From Natranaeroarchaeum sp042663585 (lineage in GTDB: Archaea > Halobacteriota > Halobacteria > Halobacteriales > Natronoarchaeaceae), in NCBI RefSeq assembly GCF_042663585.1, contig NZ_JBHTAN010000001.1, positions 124,001 to 188,000 on the forward strand: 64,000 nt of DNA, read 5' to 3'. Below are positions 35,126 to 42,867 of the stretch, piece by piece; within the stretch, counting starts at the first letter, position 1, and the number at the start of each line of letters is the position of its first letter. Position numbers and translations under genes: made by a program. The notes below the pieces were generated by a model that worked only from the letters and a program-made list of their open reading frames with translations, had not been told where the DNA came from and did no database searches.

Positions 35126-35744
35126 CTTGAGTTGGGGTTGCCGCTACCGACTTCGGAGTTAGTCGCTCTCGCTAGTTTCGGGACGCCATTCCCACTACCG
35201 CTTGCGTGAATCATTGTTCCCCAATAGCTTATCGCATGGTCTTACATCGAGGTCCACTGCTCGGGGCGCTTGAGCCAATTTTTCTCGAAAAGGTCAGTAC
35301 CGTCACCGAGGTCGGTATCGAACTCGTCGAGCAGGCGCTCCGTGGGGGTAACGTAGCGGCGACGCTCCACGGCCCCGACAACCCTGGGACACGCACCTAC
35401 GTTTCGGTACCAACACTACTCGTCACTGGTCAAGAGGACCTGCCCCACCGCTGACAGAATCCGTCGACGGGCCGAGCGGTTTTTTTCCTCGTGTGCATCC
35501 TGTGTCACGCCCGCCACTAAGAAATGCGACAGATACGAGCGGACGTCCGGAGAATCAGTTCCGAAACCAGCACACAACGGGGCGGCCCTATCATCACGGA
35601 TCTGTATCTCTCGTCGAAATTTCGGGGGCGAAAAGATTGAAATCTGTCCTAAGCGGCCTATACTGTGGGATGTGTGGGGAGTAAGCCCAGCAATTTGTTC
35701 TATTGAGAGCAATTAACTATAAAGTCTTACACAAAGGCAGGCGT
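35126..35744. other. about 620 bases with no firm gene; promoter at the right end
   Basis: A rightward frame from ATG 35236 to 35454 gives about 72 residues without recognisable domain (it contains GIELVEQALRGGNVAATLHG) and may be a gene relic. Further on, CGAA-AT-TTCG lies near 35615. TAACTATAAA at 35714-35723 is a TATA box with leaderless spacing to the DUF1269 gene. Composition is mixed, in line with decay next to the truncated permease. Confidence 0.35.
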
Positions 35745-36248
35745 ATGAGTTCACTGGTAGTACTCAAGTTTGGCGACATGGACGGTGCGGAAGCGATGCG
35801 TGACAGGATGTACGATTTACAGAAAAGGGAACTGATCAAACTTGAGGATGCGGCGGTGGTCGTCCGCAATGAAAAAGGGCGCGCGAAGGTCAAACAGGCA
35901 TACAGCCTCGTTGGCGCAGGAGCCCTCGGCGGCGCCTTCTGGGGTATGCTGATCGGGTTGCTGTTTTTCGCCCCGTGGCTTGGCCTCTTGGCCGGTGCTA
36001 CTGCCGGTGCAGTCTCCGGAAAACTCGGCGACATCGGCATCGACGACGACTTTATCAAGGAGGTGCGGGACGCGATCGACCCCGGAAACTCCGCGCTGTT
36101 CCTGCTAAGCCGGGAGGGCAACCTCGAGCGCATCGAGGAGGAACTATCGGACTTCGAGTACGAATTCGAGATCATCGATACGAATCTATCACCCGAAGAC
36201 GACAGGCGCCTCCGCGAGACCTTCGCCGCAGAAGAAGTGTCCGGGTAA
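35745..36248 (+). CDS. DUF1269 membrane protein
   Basis: This 167-residue protein has the DUF1269 start (SSLVVLKFGDMDGAEAMRDRM), a glycine-rich membrane hairpin AGALGGAFWGMLIGLLFFAPWLGLLAGATAGAVSG, and a C-terminal acidic domain (DFIKEVRDAIDPGNSALFLL). The ATG at 35745 follows a TATA element by about 22-31 bases. The family is widespread; its role is unknown, possibly a membrane stress protein. Confidence 0.87.
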   Translation: MSSLVVLKFGDMDGAEAMRDRMYDLQKRELIKLEDAAVVVRNEKGRAKVKQAYSLVGAGALGGAFWGMLIGLLFFAPWLGLLAGATAGAVSGKLGDIGIDDDFIKEVRDAIDPGNSALFLLSREGNLERIEEELSDFEYEFEIIDTNLSPEDDRRLRETFAAEEVSG

Positions 36249-36538
36249 GCCGACAAGGCCCCGGCCACCCCGGCGGAACCGATTTATACGAGCGGAAACC
36301 CCACCGACTGATTGTCTGGAATGCTTGTACGACTGGCACCTTACCATCACATGCGACTGGCCCAGATGTCGATCCCCGAGAGAACCCGATCCGCCCTTTT
36401 CGACGCGATCGGTAACCAGTTCACAGGAGAGGTCGACCGTAATACAATCGTTCGCGCCAGATATGTCGAGACGAATATATTTGCCGGGCAACTGCCGGAA
36501 CTACAGACCGCGCAGGTGGTCGCTCCTGGGGCGACGCA

Positions 36539-38197
36539 ATGAGTTCTGACGGGGATGAACTCCGGGACGAAGTCGACGACGTGGAAAAGCATCAGGGTGC
36601 ACTATCGTACTGGGGTCCGGCCATCGCGGTGAGCTTGTCAATGTTCATCGCAGTCATAGATGCGACCCTGATGAACGTAGCTGTCCCCGCTATCGTCTCG
36701 GATCTGGACACCACCGTGCCCGTCGTGCAGGGCGCGATAGCGGTTTACTCACTCGTGATGGCGGCACTGATGCTTCCCGCTGGTAAGCTCCCATCGAGGT
36801 ACGGCGTCCGACGGCTGATGCAGGGTACGCTCGTCGTCTACACCGTCGGGACGCTATTGGCAGCTGTCAGTTGGAGCCCTGCAGTCCTATATTTCGGCTG
36901 GTCCATCGTTGAGGGCGCCGCGGCGGCCGTGCTTATGCCTCTGACGTTTACCGTGCTCGTGGTCACCTACGAGGGGAAAGACCGCGCGAAGGCGCTCGGG
37001 CTACTGGCGGGGGTGAACGCTACCGGCGCGGCCATCGGGCCGATACTCGGCGGAGCACTGACGACATTTGCTAGTTGGCGGTGGGGGTTCGCCCTCGAGG
37101 CAGTCGTCGTGCTCGTCGCGTTGGTGTTCGTCCGCTACGTGAGCGCGGCCCCGCTGACGCAGGATAGCGACTCCCTGGACATCGGTGGGACGGCCCTCTC
37201 CATGGTCGGCGCGACGTCGCTCGTCGTCGGCCTTCTTCTGGCTGGCAAGTTCGGGTGGCTGGTCGCGACGCGGCCGTTCGTTGTCTTCGGCGTCCAGTTC
37301 AACCCCTTCGGCACATCGCCGGCGGTCTGGGTGATTGGGCTGGGGTTGCTCGCGTTCGCCGCATTCACCCAGTACGAACTCCGCCTGGAACGAGCCGGTG
37401 GCTCACCGCTCGTCCCGATGGAGATTCTGACGAACCGCCCGTTCGTTGCGGGGTCGCTCACGTTCGGTGCCCGGTCGCTCGTCATGGCCGGGTTCATTTT
37501 CGTCATCCCGGTATACCTCCAGTCAGGGCTCGGCTACACTGCGTTCGAGGCCGGGGTCGCAATGCTCCCGTTTTCAATCGGGACGCTGCTCGTCTCGACG
37601 TTCACGACTGGCTGGAGCGCCTACGTCTCGCCGAAGATTCTCGTCCAGACCGGCATCGTGCTAATGGGCGTCGGCCTCCTGTTGCTGTTCCAGGGGACGA
37701 CCCCGGACCAGACCGTCAGGAGCATGGCCCCCCCGATGGCAGTTATCGGCGTCGGCGTCGGATTGCTGATGCCCCAGCTCGTCAACACGACGCTGTCGGC
37801 CGTCTCACAGGCGAACTCCTCGGAGGCATCCGGCGTAATGAACGCTACCGGGATGCTCGGATACGCGCTGGGGACGGCCGTCGTCGGTGCCTTCCTGCTC
37901 GGGCAGTTCTACCGGGGAGTGATAGACGGCGTGCTCCGGGCGAGCGACGCCGCCGTGTCGGTAGAACAACGCGACGAACTGGCACGGACGCTCCAACAGG
38001 CGTCCGAGACGGCAACAGAGGCGACCCGGCAGGCGTTCATTACCCGGCTGACCCCTGCCGAACAGGAACTGCTAGAGGGCATCTTCAAGGCCGCCATGGT
38101 CGACGCACAGCGGGCGACGTTGCTACTCCTCGTTGTTTTCGTGTTGCTCACCCTCGTCACTTCGGCGTTCATTCCACGCGACTCAGGGCGGCCCTGA
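36539..38197 (+). CDS. MFS multidrug exporter, DHA2 (EmrB/QacA) family
   Basis: This 552-residue protein has about 14 helices. The DHA2 hallmarks are FIAVIDATLMNVAVPAIVSDL in helix 1 and LPAGKLPSRYGVRRLMQGTL as motif A. It should export drugs or other lipophilic compounds with proton or sodium drive. The last 100 residues include a hydrophilic loop (EQRDELARTLQQASETATEATRQ) typical of this group. The 290 bases before it hold no gene; GATTTATACG near 36280 could be a TATA box. Confidence 0.9.
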   Translation: MSSDGDELRDEVDDVEKHQGALSYWGPAIAVSLSMFIAVIDATLMNVAVPAIVSDLDTTVPVVQGAIAVYSLVMAALMLPAGKLPSRYGVRRLMQGTLVVYTVGTLLAAVSWSPAVLYFGWSIVEGAAAAVLMPLTFTVLVVTYEGKDRAKALGLLAGVNATGAAIGPILGGALTTFASWRWGFALEAVVVLVALVFVRYVSAAPLTQDSDSLDIGGTALSMVGATSLVVGLLLAGKFGWLVATRPFVVFGVQFNPFGTSPAVWVIGLGLLAFAAFTQYELRLERAGGSPLVPMEILTNRPFVAGSLTFGARSLVMAGFIFVIPVYLQSGLGYTAFEAGVAMLPFSIGTLLVSTFTTGWSAYVSPKILVQTGIVLMGVGLLLLFQGTTPDQTVRSMAPPMAVIGVGVGLLMPQLVNTTLSAVSQANSSEASGVMNATGMLGYALGTAVVGAFLLGQFYRGVIDGVLRASDAAVSVEQRDELARTLQQASETATEATRQAFITRLTPAEQELLEGIFKAAMVDAQRATLLLLVVFVLLTLVTSAFIPRDSGRP

Positions 38198-38325
38198 TCG
38201 GCTCGGCCGCTCCTTGGAAAACGCTGCGAATTAAGGCACACGACCGCACCGGGACCTCTCGGGTTTCGTGATGGCAGCGATGAGACGCCAAGAACGGAGG
38301 TGGTGACACAGCCTGACCGCGTTCG

Positions 38326-38994
38326 TCAGCGGTTTGCCGACCTCGACTCGAGTCGATCCCCCAGTTGGTCGGAGATGCCGGTCAGGTACGTCGTCCCGAA
38401 GACGGCGACAAGTATGCCACCAATACTGTTGTACATGAGGTCCAGAACGGTGTCGTCAAGCCCGTACTGTGTGAGCACTTTGGGGATGCCGAACAGGTCC
38501 GCGCCCACGGCGATGTAAAACTCGAGGAGTTCCCAGATCACGCCGAAGGCTAACACGAAGATCAGCAGGTAGACGAACATGAACTTCGGTCCCAGATGGA
38601 TGTGTTCAGTGTGTTCTTGGAAGGCTCGCGTCACCGCATAGCCCGAGGCGACGACTATCGACGAGGACAGCGCGTGGGTCAGATGGTCCCACCACCACGT
38701 CGCACCGTACAAACTCTGGAAGTCGAGTCCAGGGAGCGGCACCGTCCCGAGCGCATGCAAGAACACCGCCATCGTGATCCAGATGACGAGCCACACGTCC
38801 ATGACGATCTGGTATCGACCCTCCAGGATTGCGGGTAACTGTGTGACGAAGAGCCCGATTGCGGCGTAGAACGCGAATACGACGTTGCCGGAATACAATC
38901 CAAACCCGAGCATGGCGACTAACAGGACCTGGAGGACTCTGACGATAACCACTTGCGTGCGATGAGAGACGTGCATGCGGGCCCGAATGTTCAT
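38326..38994 (-). CDS. DUF2238 (YjdF-like) membrane protein
   Basis: This 222-residue protein has about six helices and the conserved WWWDHLTHALSSSIVVASGYAVTRAF and GVIWELLEFYIAVGADLFG regions, with DxxxH and WExxE patterns of the DUF2238 family. It starts one base into the stop of the upstream gene, so the two are translationally coupled. Role unknown. Confidence 0.8.
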   Translation of the reverse strand: MNIRARMHVSHRTQVVIVRVLQVLLVAMLGFGLYSGNVVFAFYAAIGLFVTQLPAILEGRYQIVMDVWLVIWITMAVFLHALGTVPLPGLDFQSLYGATWWWDHLTHALSSSIVVASGYAVTRAFQEHTEHIHLGPKFMFVYLLIFVLAFGVIWELLEFYIAVGADLFGIPKVLTQYGLDDTVLDLMYNSIGGILVAVFGTTYLTGISDQLGDRLESRSANR

Positions 38995-39596
38995 TACGCA
39001 CTCACCCCTTCGCCGCCGACGTGGTCGAGGTTAGCCTTGAGTTGCCGCTGGAAGTACAGCCGAAAGATGCCGCCGGCGACGAACGCTGCTAGTGCCGCGG
39101 CGTTGAAAATCATCATCAGCTCGTCGTTGGTTTCGACGAAAGCCGTATCGAAATAGTAGGCCGAACCCGCCGACAGAATCGCCCAGAGGCCTGCAGTCGC
39201 CATCGTGGCGAACACGACGAAGAACACGGCGAAGTTCGGCGTCATCCGAACTGACCCCGTCGATTGGAACGCAGCGACCACGAGCATCCCCAGCGCGGCG
39301 ATACTGAGACCGGTGACGACATCGACGAAGAAGCTGATCCCGAGCGCTCCCGTCGAGAGGGGGATCGTACAGATCAGTAACAGCGGCCACGGAACCGTTC
39401 GAGTCCACGTTCTCTCGACGAGCGCCGGGGTGATGGCGACGAACGCCGCAAAGGCAGCGAGCGCCATCCGGGCGAGCAAGAACTCCAGAAACGCGGTTAT
39501 CGCGACGATGACGAGAGCGCCGACGAGCACCCACGTGATAGCCGCGTTGATCCGAGTGTCCTCGAGAAACCACTCTTCGGGTAGTTGTTGACTCAT
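38994..39596 (-). CDS. membrane protein coupled to the DUF2238 gene
   Basis: This 200-residue protein has six or so hydrophobic helices, with a conserved-looking ERTWTRTVPWPLLLICTIPLSTG. It overlaps the DUF2238 gene by one base. The two probably form a complex or act in one process. I do not recognise the family. Confidence 0.75.
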   Translation of the reverse strand: MSQQLPEEWFLEDTRINAAITWVLVGALVIVAITAFLEFLLARMALAAFAAFVAITPALVERTWTRTVPWPLLLICTIPLSTGALGISFFVDVVTGLSIAALGMLVVAAFQSTGSVRMTPNFAVFFVVFATMATAGLWAILSAGSAYYFDTAFVETNDELMMIFNAAALAAFVAGGIFRLYFQRQLKANLDHVGGEGVSA

Positions 39597-39648
39597 GCTC
39601 GGGGTTGCTCCTTGAGACGATCAGTATGGACTGTGTCGAGCGGCGACT

Positions 39649-40230
39649 TCATCCTTGACTCCGTTGGGTGGTGTGTTGTGCGACCGAGTTACGACTCTCC
39701 CATCCGAGGAGGATCACCGAGACGCCGGTCACGATCAAATTAATCCCGAAGAGAACACCGATAGCCCAGACCGCGTCGCTCGGGAATCCGATCCAGAGGA
39801 GACCGCCGAGCACGAACGAGATGCTCCCGCTGGCGAGCAGCCACGCGGATCCGGGCCGGCCGCGGCTTCGTATCCCCCACGCGACCTCCACGATGCCGTC
39901 GGCGATGAAGAAGCCGACAGCTAGTAGGGTCAACGTCAACAGCCCGACAACGGGGTTCGCCATAAAAACAATTCCGGCGACGCCGTAGAGTACCGCAAGT
40001 ATCACTTGACCGAGCTTGTCTCTGAGCGTCCCTGCAGAGAAGGCGTGTGAAACGTGCACAATCGCGCTGGCAACGAGGACAATGCCGAGTAAAACGGACA
40101 GCGAAATTCCTGTAACAAACGGAAATATCAGCGCGAGGGCTCCGAGTACCGCGAGCATCGCTCCGGCCACTGCAGCGGTGCTGCTCCCAGTACGGTTCGA
40201 TTCTGGGTTGACTGTGTTAGCTGGACTCAT
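39649..40230 (-). CDS. HdeD-family (DUF308) membrane protein
   Basis: This 193-residue protein has six helices in three pairs: LAVLGALALIFPFVTGISLSV, GIVFMANPVVGLLTLTLLAVGFF and ASGSISFVLGGLLWIGFP. The repeated G-x(3)-P pattern is that of DUF308/HdeD, membrane proteins associated with acid or general stress. It is followed in the same direction, after about 50 bases, by the pair of membrane genes above. Confidence 0.87.
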   Translation of the reverse strand: MSPANTVNPESNRTGSSTAAVAGAMLAVLGALALIFPFVTGISLSVLLGIVLVASAIVHVSHAFSAGTLRDKLGQVILAVLYGVAGIVFMANPVVGLLTLTLLAVGFFIADGIVEVAWGIRSRGRPGSAWLLASGSISFVLGGLLWIGFPSDAVWAIGVLFGINLIVTGVSVILLGWESRNSVAQHTTQRSQG

Positions 40231-40566
40231 CGGGTATATCTCGCCGGCTTACATTAAAAATAGTATATATCGTTCATTACATCACAGACCTAGCTAGAAG
40301 CACCTTTATTTTGATAAGTGATCCAAATTAAACATGTTGGCCGACTCAAGACGCCTTACTGCGGATCGTCGCGAGGGACTCCGGTTTTCAACCGAATCAC
40401 GGCCCAATAGTGTAAAGTAACATATGATTTATGGCTACAATAACACAGAGATACCTCCGACCGGTCACGACTCGGTTCGAAGCGCGCCGATCCCCGCGTA
40501 AACTCACGAAAGCGACCGGTCAACGGGCGAATAACAGAGTGTAATCGATACCACTGGAACGTATAG
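40231..40566. other. 336-base divergent intergenic region
   Basis: It holds the promoters of hdeD-like (leftward) and mscS-like (rightward) genes. A+T-rich tracts include TTAAAAATAGTATATATCG near 40253-40270, a likely leftward TATA. No gene or repeat is visible. Confidence 0.45.
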
Positions 40567-41445
40567 ATGTTCCTGATACAACAATGGGTTCCAATTGACC
40601 TGCAGCAGTTCATTCCGTCGCTCACGAACGCGATTGTGACGACGCTGCTATTCATCATCGTGTTTCTCGTCGTTTACCGACTCGGGCGGTCCCTCGTGAC
40701 TCAAGCGGTCGAAAGTAGCCTCAAACGCCGGGACTTCGACGAGACGCTCGTCGGCTTCGCTGTGAGTATGACTGTCGGGGTGATGACCATCTTTGCAGCC
40801 GCGCTGGCCGCAACGATTGCCGGATTCGGGAGTGTTCTCGCCGCGTTTGCGACCTTGGGAGGTGCACTCACGCTTGCGATCGGCTTCGCCGCACAGGATC
40901 TCATCGCGAACTTCGTTGCCGGCGTGTTCGTCATCAAGGACAGGACGTTCACGGTCGGCGATTGGATCGAATGGAACGGGAACGACGGCGTGGTACGTGA
41001 GATCCACCTGCGGGTAACGAAACTCGACACCCTCGACAATCAACTGATGACGGTGCCGAATAGCGACCTCGCTAACGCGGCGGTGATCAACAACGTTGCA
41101 AACGATCGACGCCGGGTGTCGGTCGGGTTCGGCGTCGAATACGACGAAGATATCACCCGAGCACGGAACGCCATCGTTGAAGAGGGCGCCCGTATTGACG
41201 GCGTCCTTGCTGTTCCCGAACCGACAGCCCCCCTCGTGGAACTGGGTGACTCGGCGGTTAGCCTCTCGGGACGAGTCTGGATCGACCCGTCTGAAAGCAG
41301 TTACCCGGCGGTTCGTTCGCAGTTTACCGAAGCAGTCAAACACCGCTTCGACGCCGAGGGGATCGACATCCCGTATCCCAATACGGAACTTTCGGGCGGC
41401 CTCGAGGTCACAAACGTCGCTTCCGAGGAGGGGAGTTCATCATGA
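40567..41445 (+). CDS. small-conductance mechanosensitive channel, MscS family
   Basis: This 292-residue protein has three N-terminal helices, the pore helix with Gly/Ala pattern (FGSVLAAFATLGGALTLAIGFAAQDLIANFVAG, about 92-124), the beta-domain (FTVGDWIEWNGNDGVVREIHLRVTKLDTLDNQLMTVPNS) and a C-terminal alpha/beta domain. It releases solutes under osmotic downshock. Confidence 0.92.
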   Translation: MFLIQQWVPIDLQQFIPSLTNAIVTTLLFIIVFLVVYRLGRSLVTQAVESSLKRRDFDETLVGFAVSMTVGVMTIFAAALAATIAGFGSVLAAFATLGGALTLAIGFAAQDLIANFVAGVFVIKDRTFTVGDWIEWNGNDGVVREIHLRVTKLDTLDNQLMTVPNSDLANAAVINNVANDRRRVSVGFGVEYDEDITRARNAIVEEGARIDGVLAVPEPTAPLVELGDSAVSLSGRVWIDPSESSYPAVRSQFTEAVKHRFDAEGIDIPYPNTELSGGLEVTNVASEEGSSS

Positions 41446-41600
41446 CGGGTTCTGATCCTGTTTTCTGGGTGATCGAACTTCCCTAGTCAATCTTTTCGGC
41501 AACACTCCGAAGGTGCGACGCGATTTCGTCTCGGCTCTGGGCGCTCTCGGATTTGAACAGTACTTCTTCGTGGATACGCTATCTTGGTGTGTATTCAGAC

Positions 41601-41645
41601 AGTTGACATCCTCCCCGTCCTGAACGGGGGGTTTCGCCTGTTCCT
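41601..41645. repeat. orphan IS200/IS605-type end hairpin
   Basis: GTTGACATCCTCCCCG starts a short hairpin with arms CCCCGT (41613-41618) and ACGGGG (41624-41629). This is the kind of sequence that borders tnpB-only elements in haloarchaea, but no transposase is adjacent. It lies in the 291 bases between the mscS and AI-2E-type genes, probably a solo end left by an element. Confidence 0.4.
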
Positions 41646-41736
41646 CAGATGAACCTGACAGTCGATGGCAGTCCGAGTGGTCAAAAGCGGCGATAGATAT
41701 CGAATCTTTTTGTTATCGCTCGACAAATTCACACAT

Positions 41737-42753
41737 GTGAACCTCAGTAAGGGGTTTGTCCTCGCCCTCGTCGTCGCCCTGCTGGTGTTATCGGCCATGG
41801 TGATCCAGCCGTTTCTCCAGTACGTCCTCGGTGCCGTCCTCCTCGCCTACGTGCTCTATCCGCTGCAGATCCGTCTCGAAGCGTATGTATCGCCGATGAT
41901 CGCCGCACTCTCGCTCCTGATTCTGGCAGTCGCGGGATTCGTCGTCCCATTCGTGGTGATCCTCGCGACAGTCGTGGATGGTGCCGACCGGATTCTGAAA
42001 GACTTCGACACGAACTCGCTGCAGATCGAAGTGGTCGAATCCCGGATCGAGGAACTCACCGGACGAGAGATCGATATCGCCGGAGAACTCGTCAGCTCAG
42101 GGCGGGAAATCGGAACGATCGTATTCGAGCGGTCGACCCAGGCGTTCGGTACGATCACCTTCCACCTCATCGGGATCGCGTTAGCGCTCTTTCTCGTCTA
42201 CTACCTTCTCAAAGACGCCGATGACCTGCTCGACTGGCTCCACCGAACGATCCCCCTCCCGACGGACATCCAGCGCGACCTCTACGCCGAGATCAACGAC
42301 GTGATGTGGGGTGTTCTCTTCGGACACGTCTTTGTCGCCATCGTCCAGGGGGTCGTCGCCGGAATCGGACTCGTCGCTACTGGCGTTCCCAATGCGGTGT
42401 TCTGGACGGCCGTTATGATCGTTCTCGCGATGGTTCCGCTCGTCGGTGCGATCCCCGTCTGGGGTGGGGCGGTGGTCTACCTGTATCTCACGGACGAACC
42501 GGTGCTCGCCGCCGGATTATTCGTCTACAGTGTTATCGTGGTTGGACTCACCGACGACTATCTCCGACCATTCGCCGTCGACAGGTACGCTAAGCTGAAT
42601 CCGGCCGTCATCCTCCTCGGTATCCTCGGAGGCGCGTACGCATTCGGGATCATGGGACTGTTCTTCGGCCCCGTCGTCCTCGGCGGACTCAAAGCCGCTC
42701 TCCGCATCGGCTTGGATAACTGGTCACGGATCGACGAGAGAGAGATCGGCTGA
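41737..42753 (+). CDS. AI-2E family (PerM-like) membrane transporter
   Basis: This 338-residue protein starts at GTG 41737 (M-N-L-S-K-G-F), followed directly by the first helix pair. An ATG at 41665 would add 24 residues next to the orphan IS end and seems less likely. About seven to eight helices, a soluble loop (about 80-130) and the family tail (AKLNPAVILLGILGGAYAFGIMGLFFGPVVLG). Members export small molecules or sodium; the substrate is not known here. Confidence 0.85.
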   Translation: MNLSKGFVLALVVALLVLSAMVIQPFLQYVLGAVLLAYVLYPLQIRLEAYVSPMIAALSLLILAVAGFVVPFVVILATVVDGADRILKDFDTNSLQIEVVESRIEELTGREIDIAGELVSSGREIGTIVFERSTQAFGTITFHLIGIALALFLVYYLLKDADDLLDWLHRTIPLPTDIQRDLYAEINDVMWGVLFGHVFVAIVQGVVAGIGLVATGVPNAVFWTAVMIVLAMVPLVGAIPVWGGAVVYLYLTDEPVLAAGLFVYSVIVVGLTDDYLRPFAVDRYAKLNPAVILLGILGGAYAFGIMGLFFGPVVLGGLKAALRIGLDNWSRIDEREIG

Positions 42754-42867
42754 CCGAGCGTTCGTGATCAGTCGAACAACAGCAGTCCGAGCCTCGTCCT
42801 CAGATTCGGCGTGTCAAACCGGCGGCAAAACTCCAGGAGAACCTGTCCGGCGACGAGGGGGAGGACG

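Noticed and set aside
35236..35454. 72-codon frame in the gene-poor stretch before DUF1269
   Set aside because: No recognisable family and no promoter; kept only as a possible relic in the gap description.
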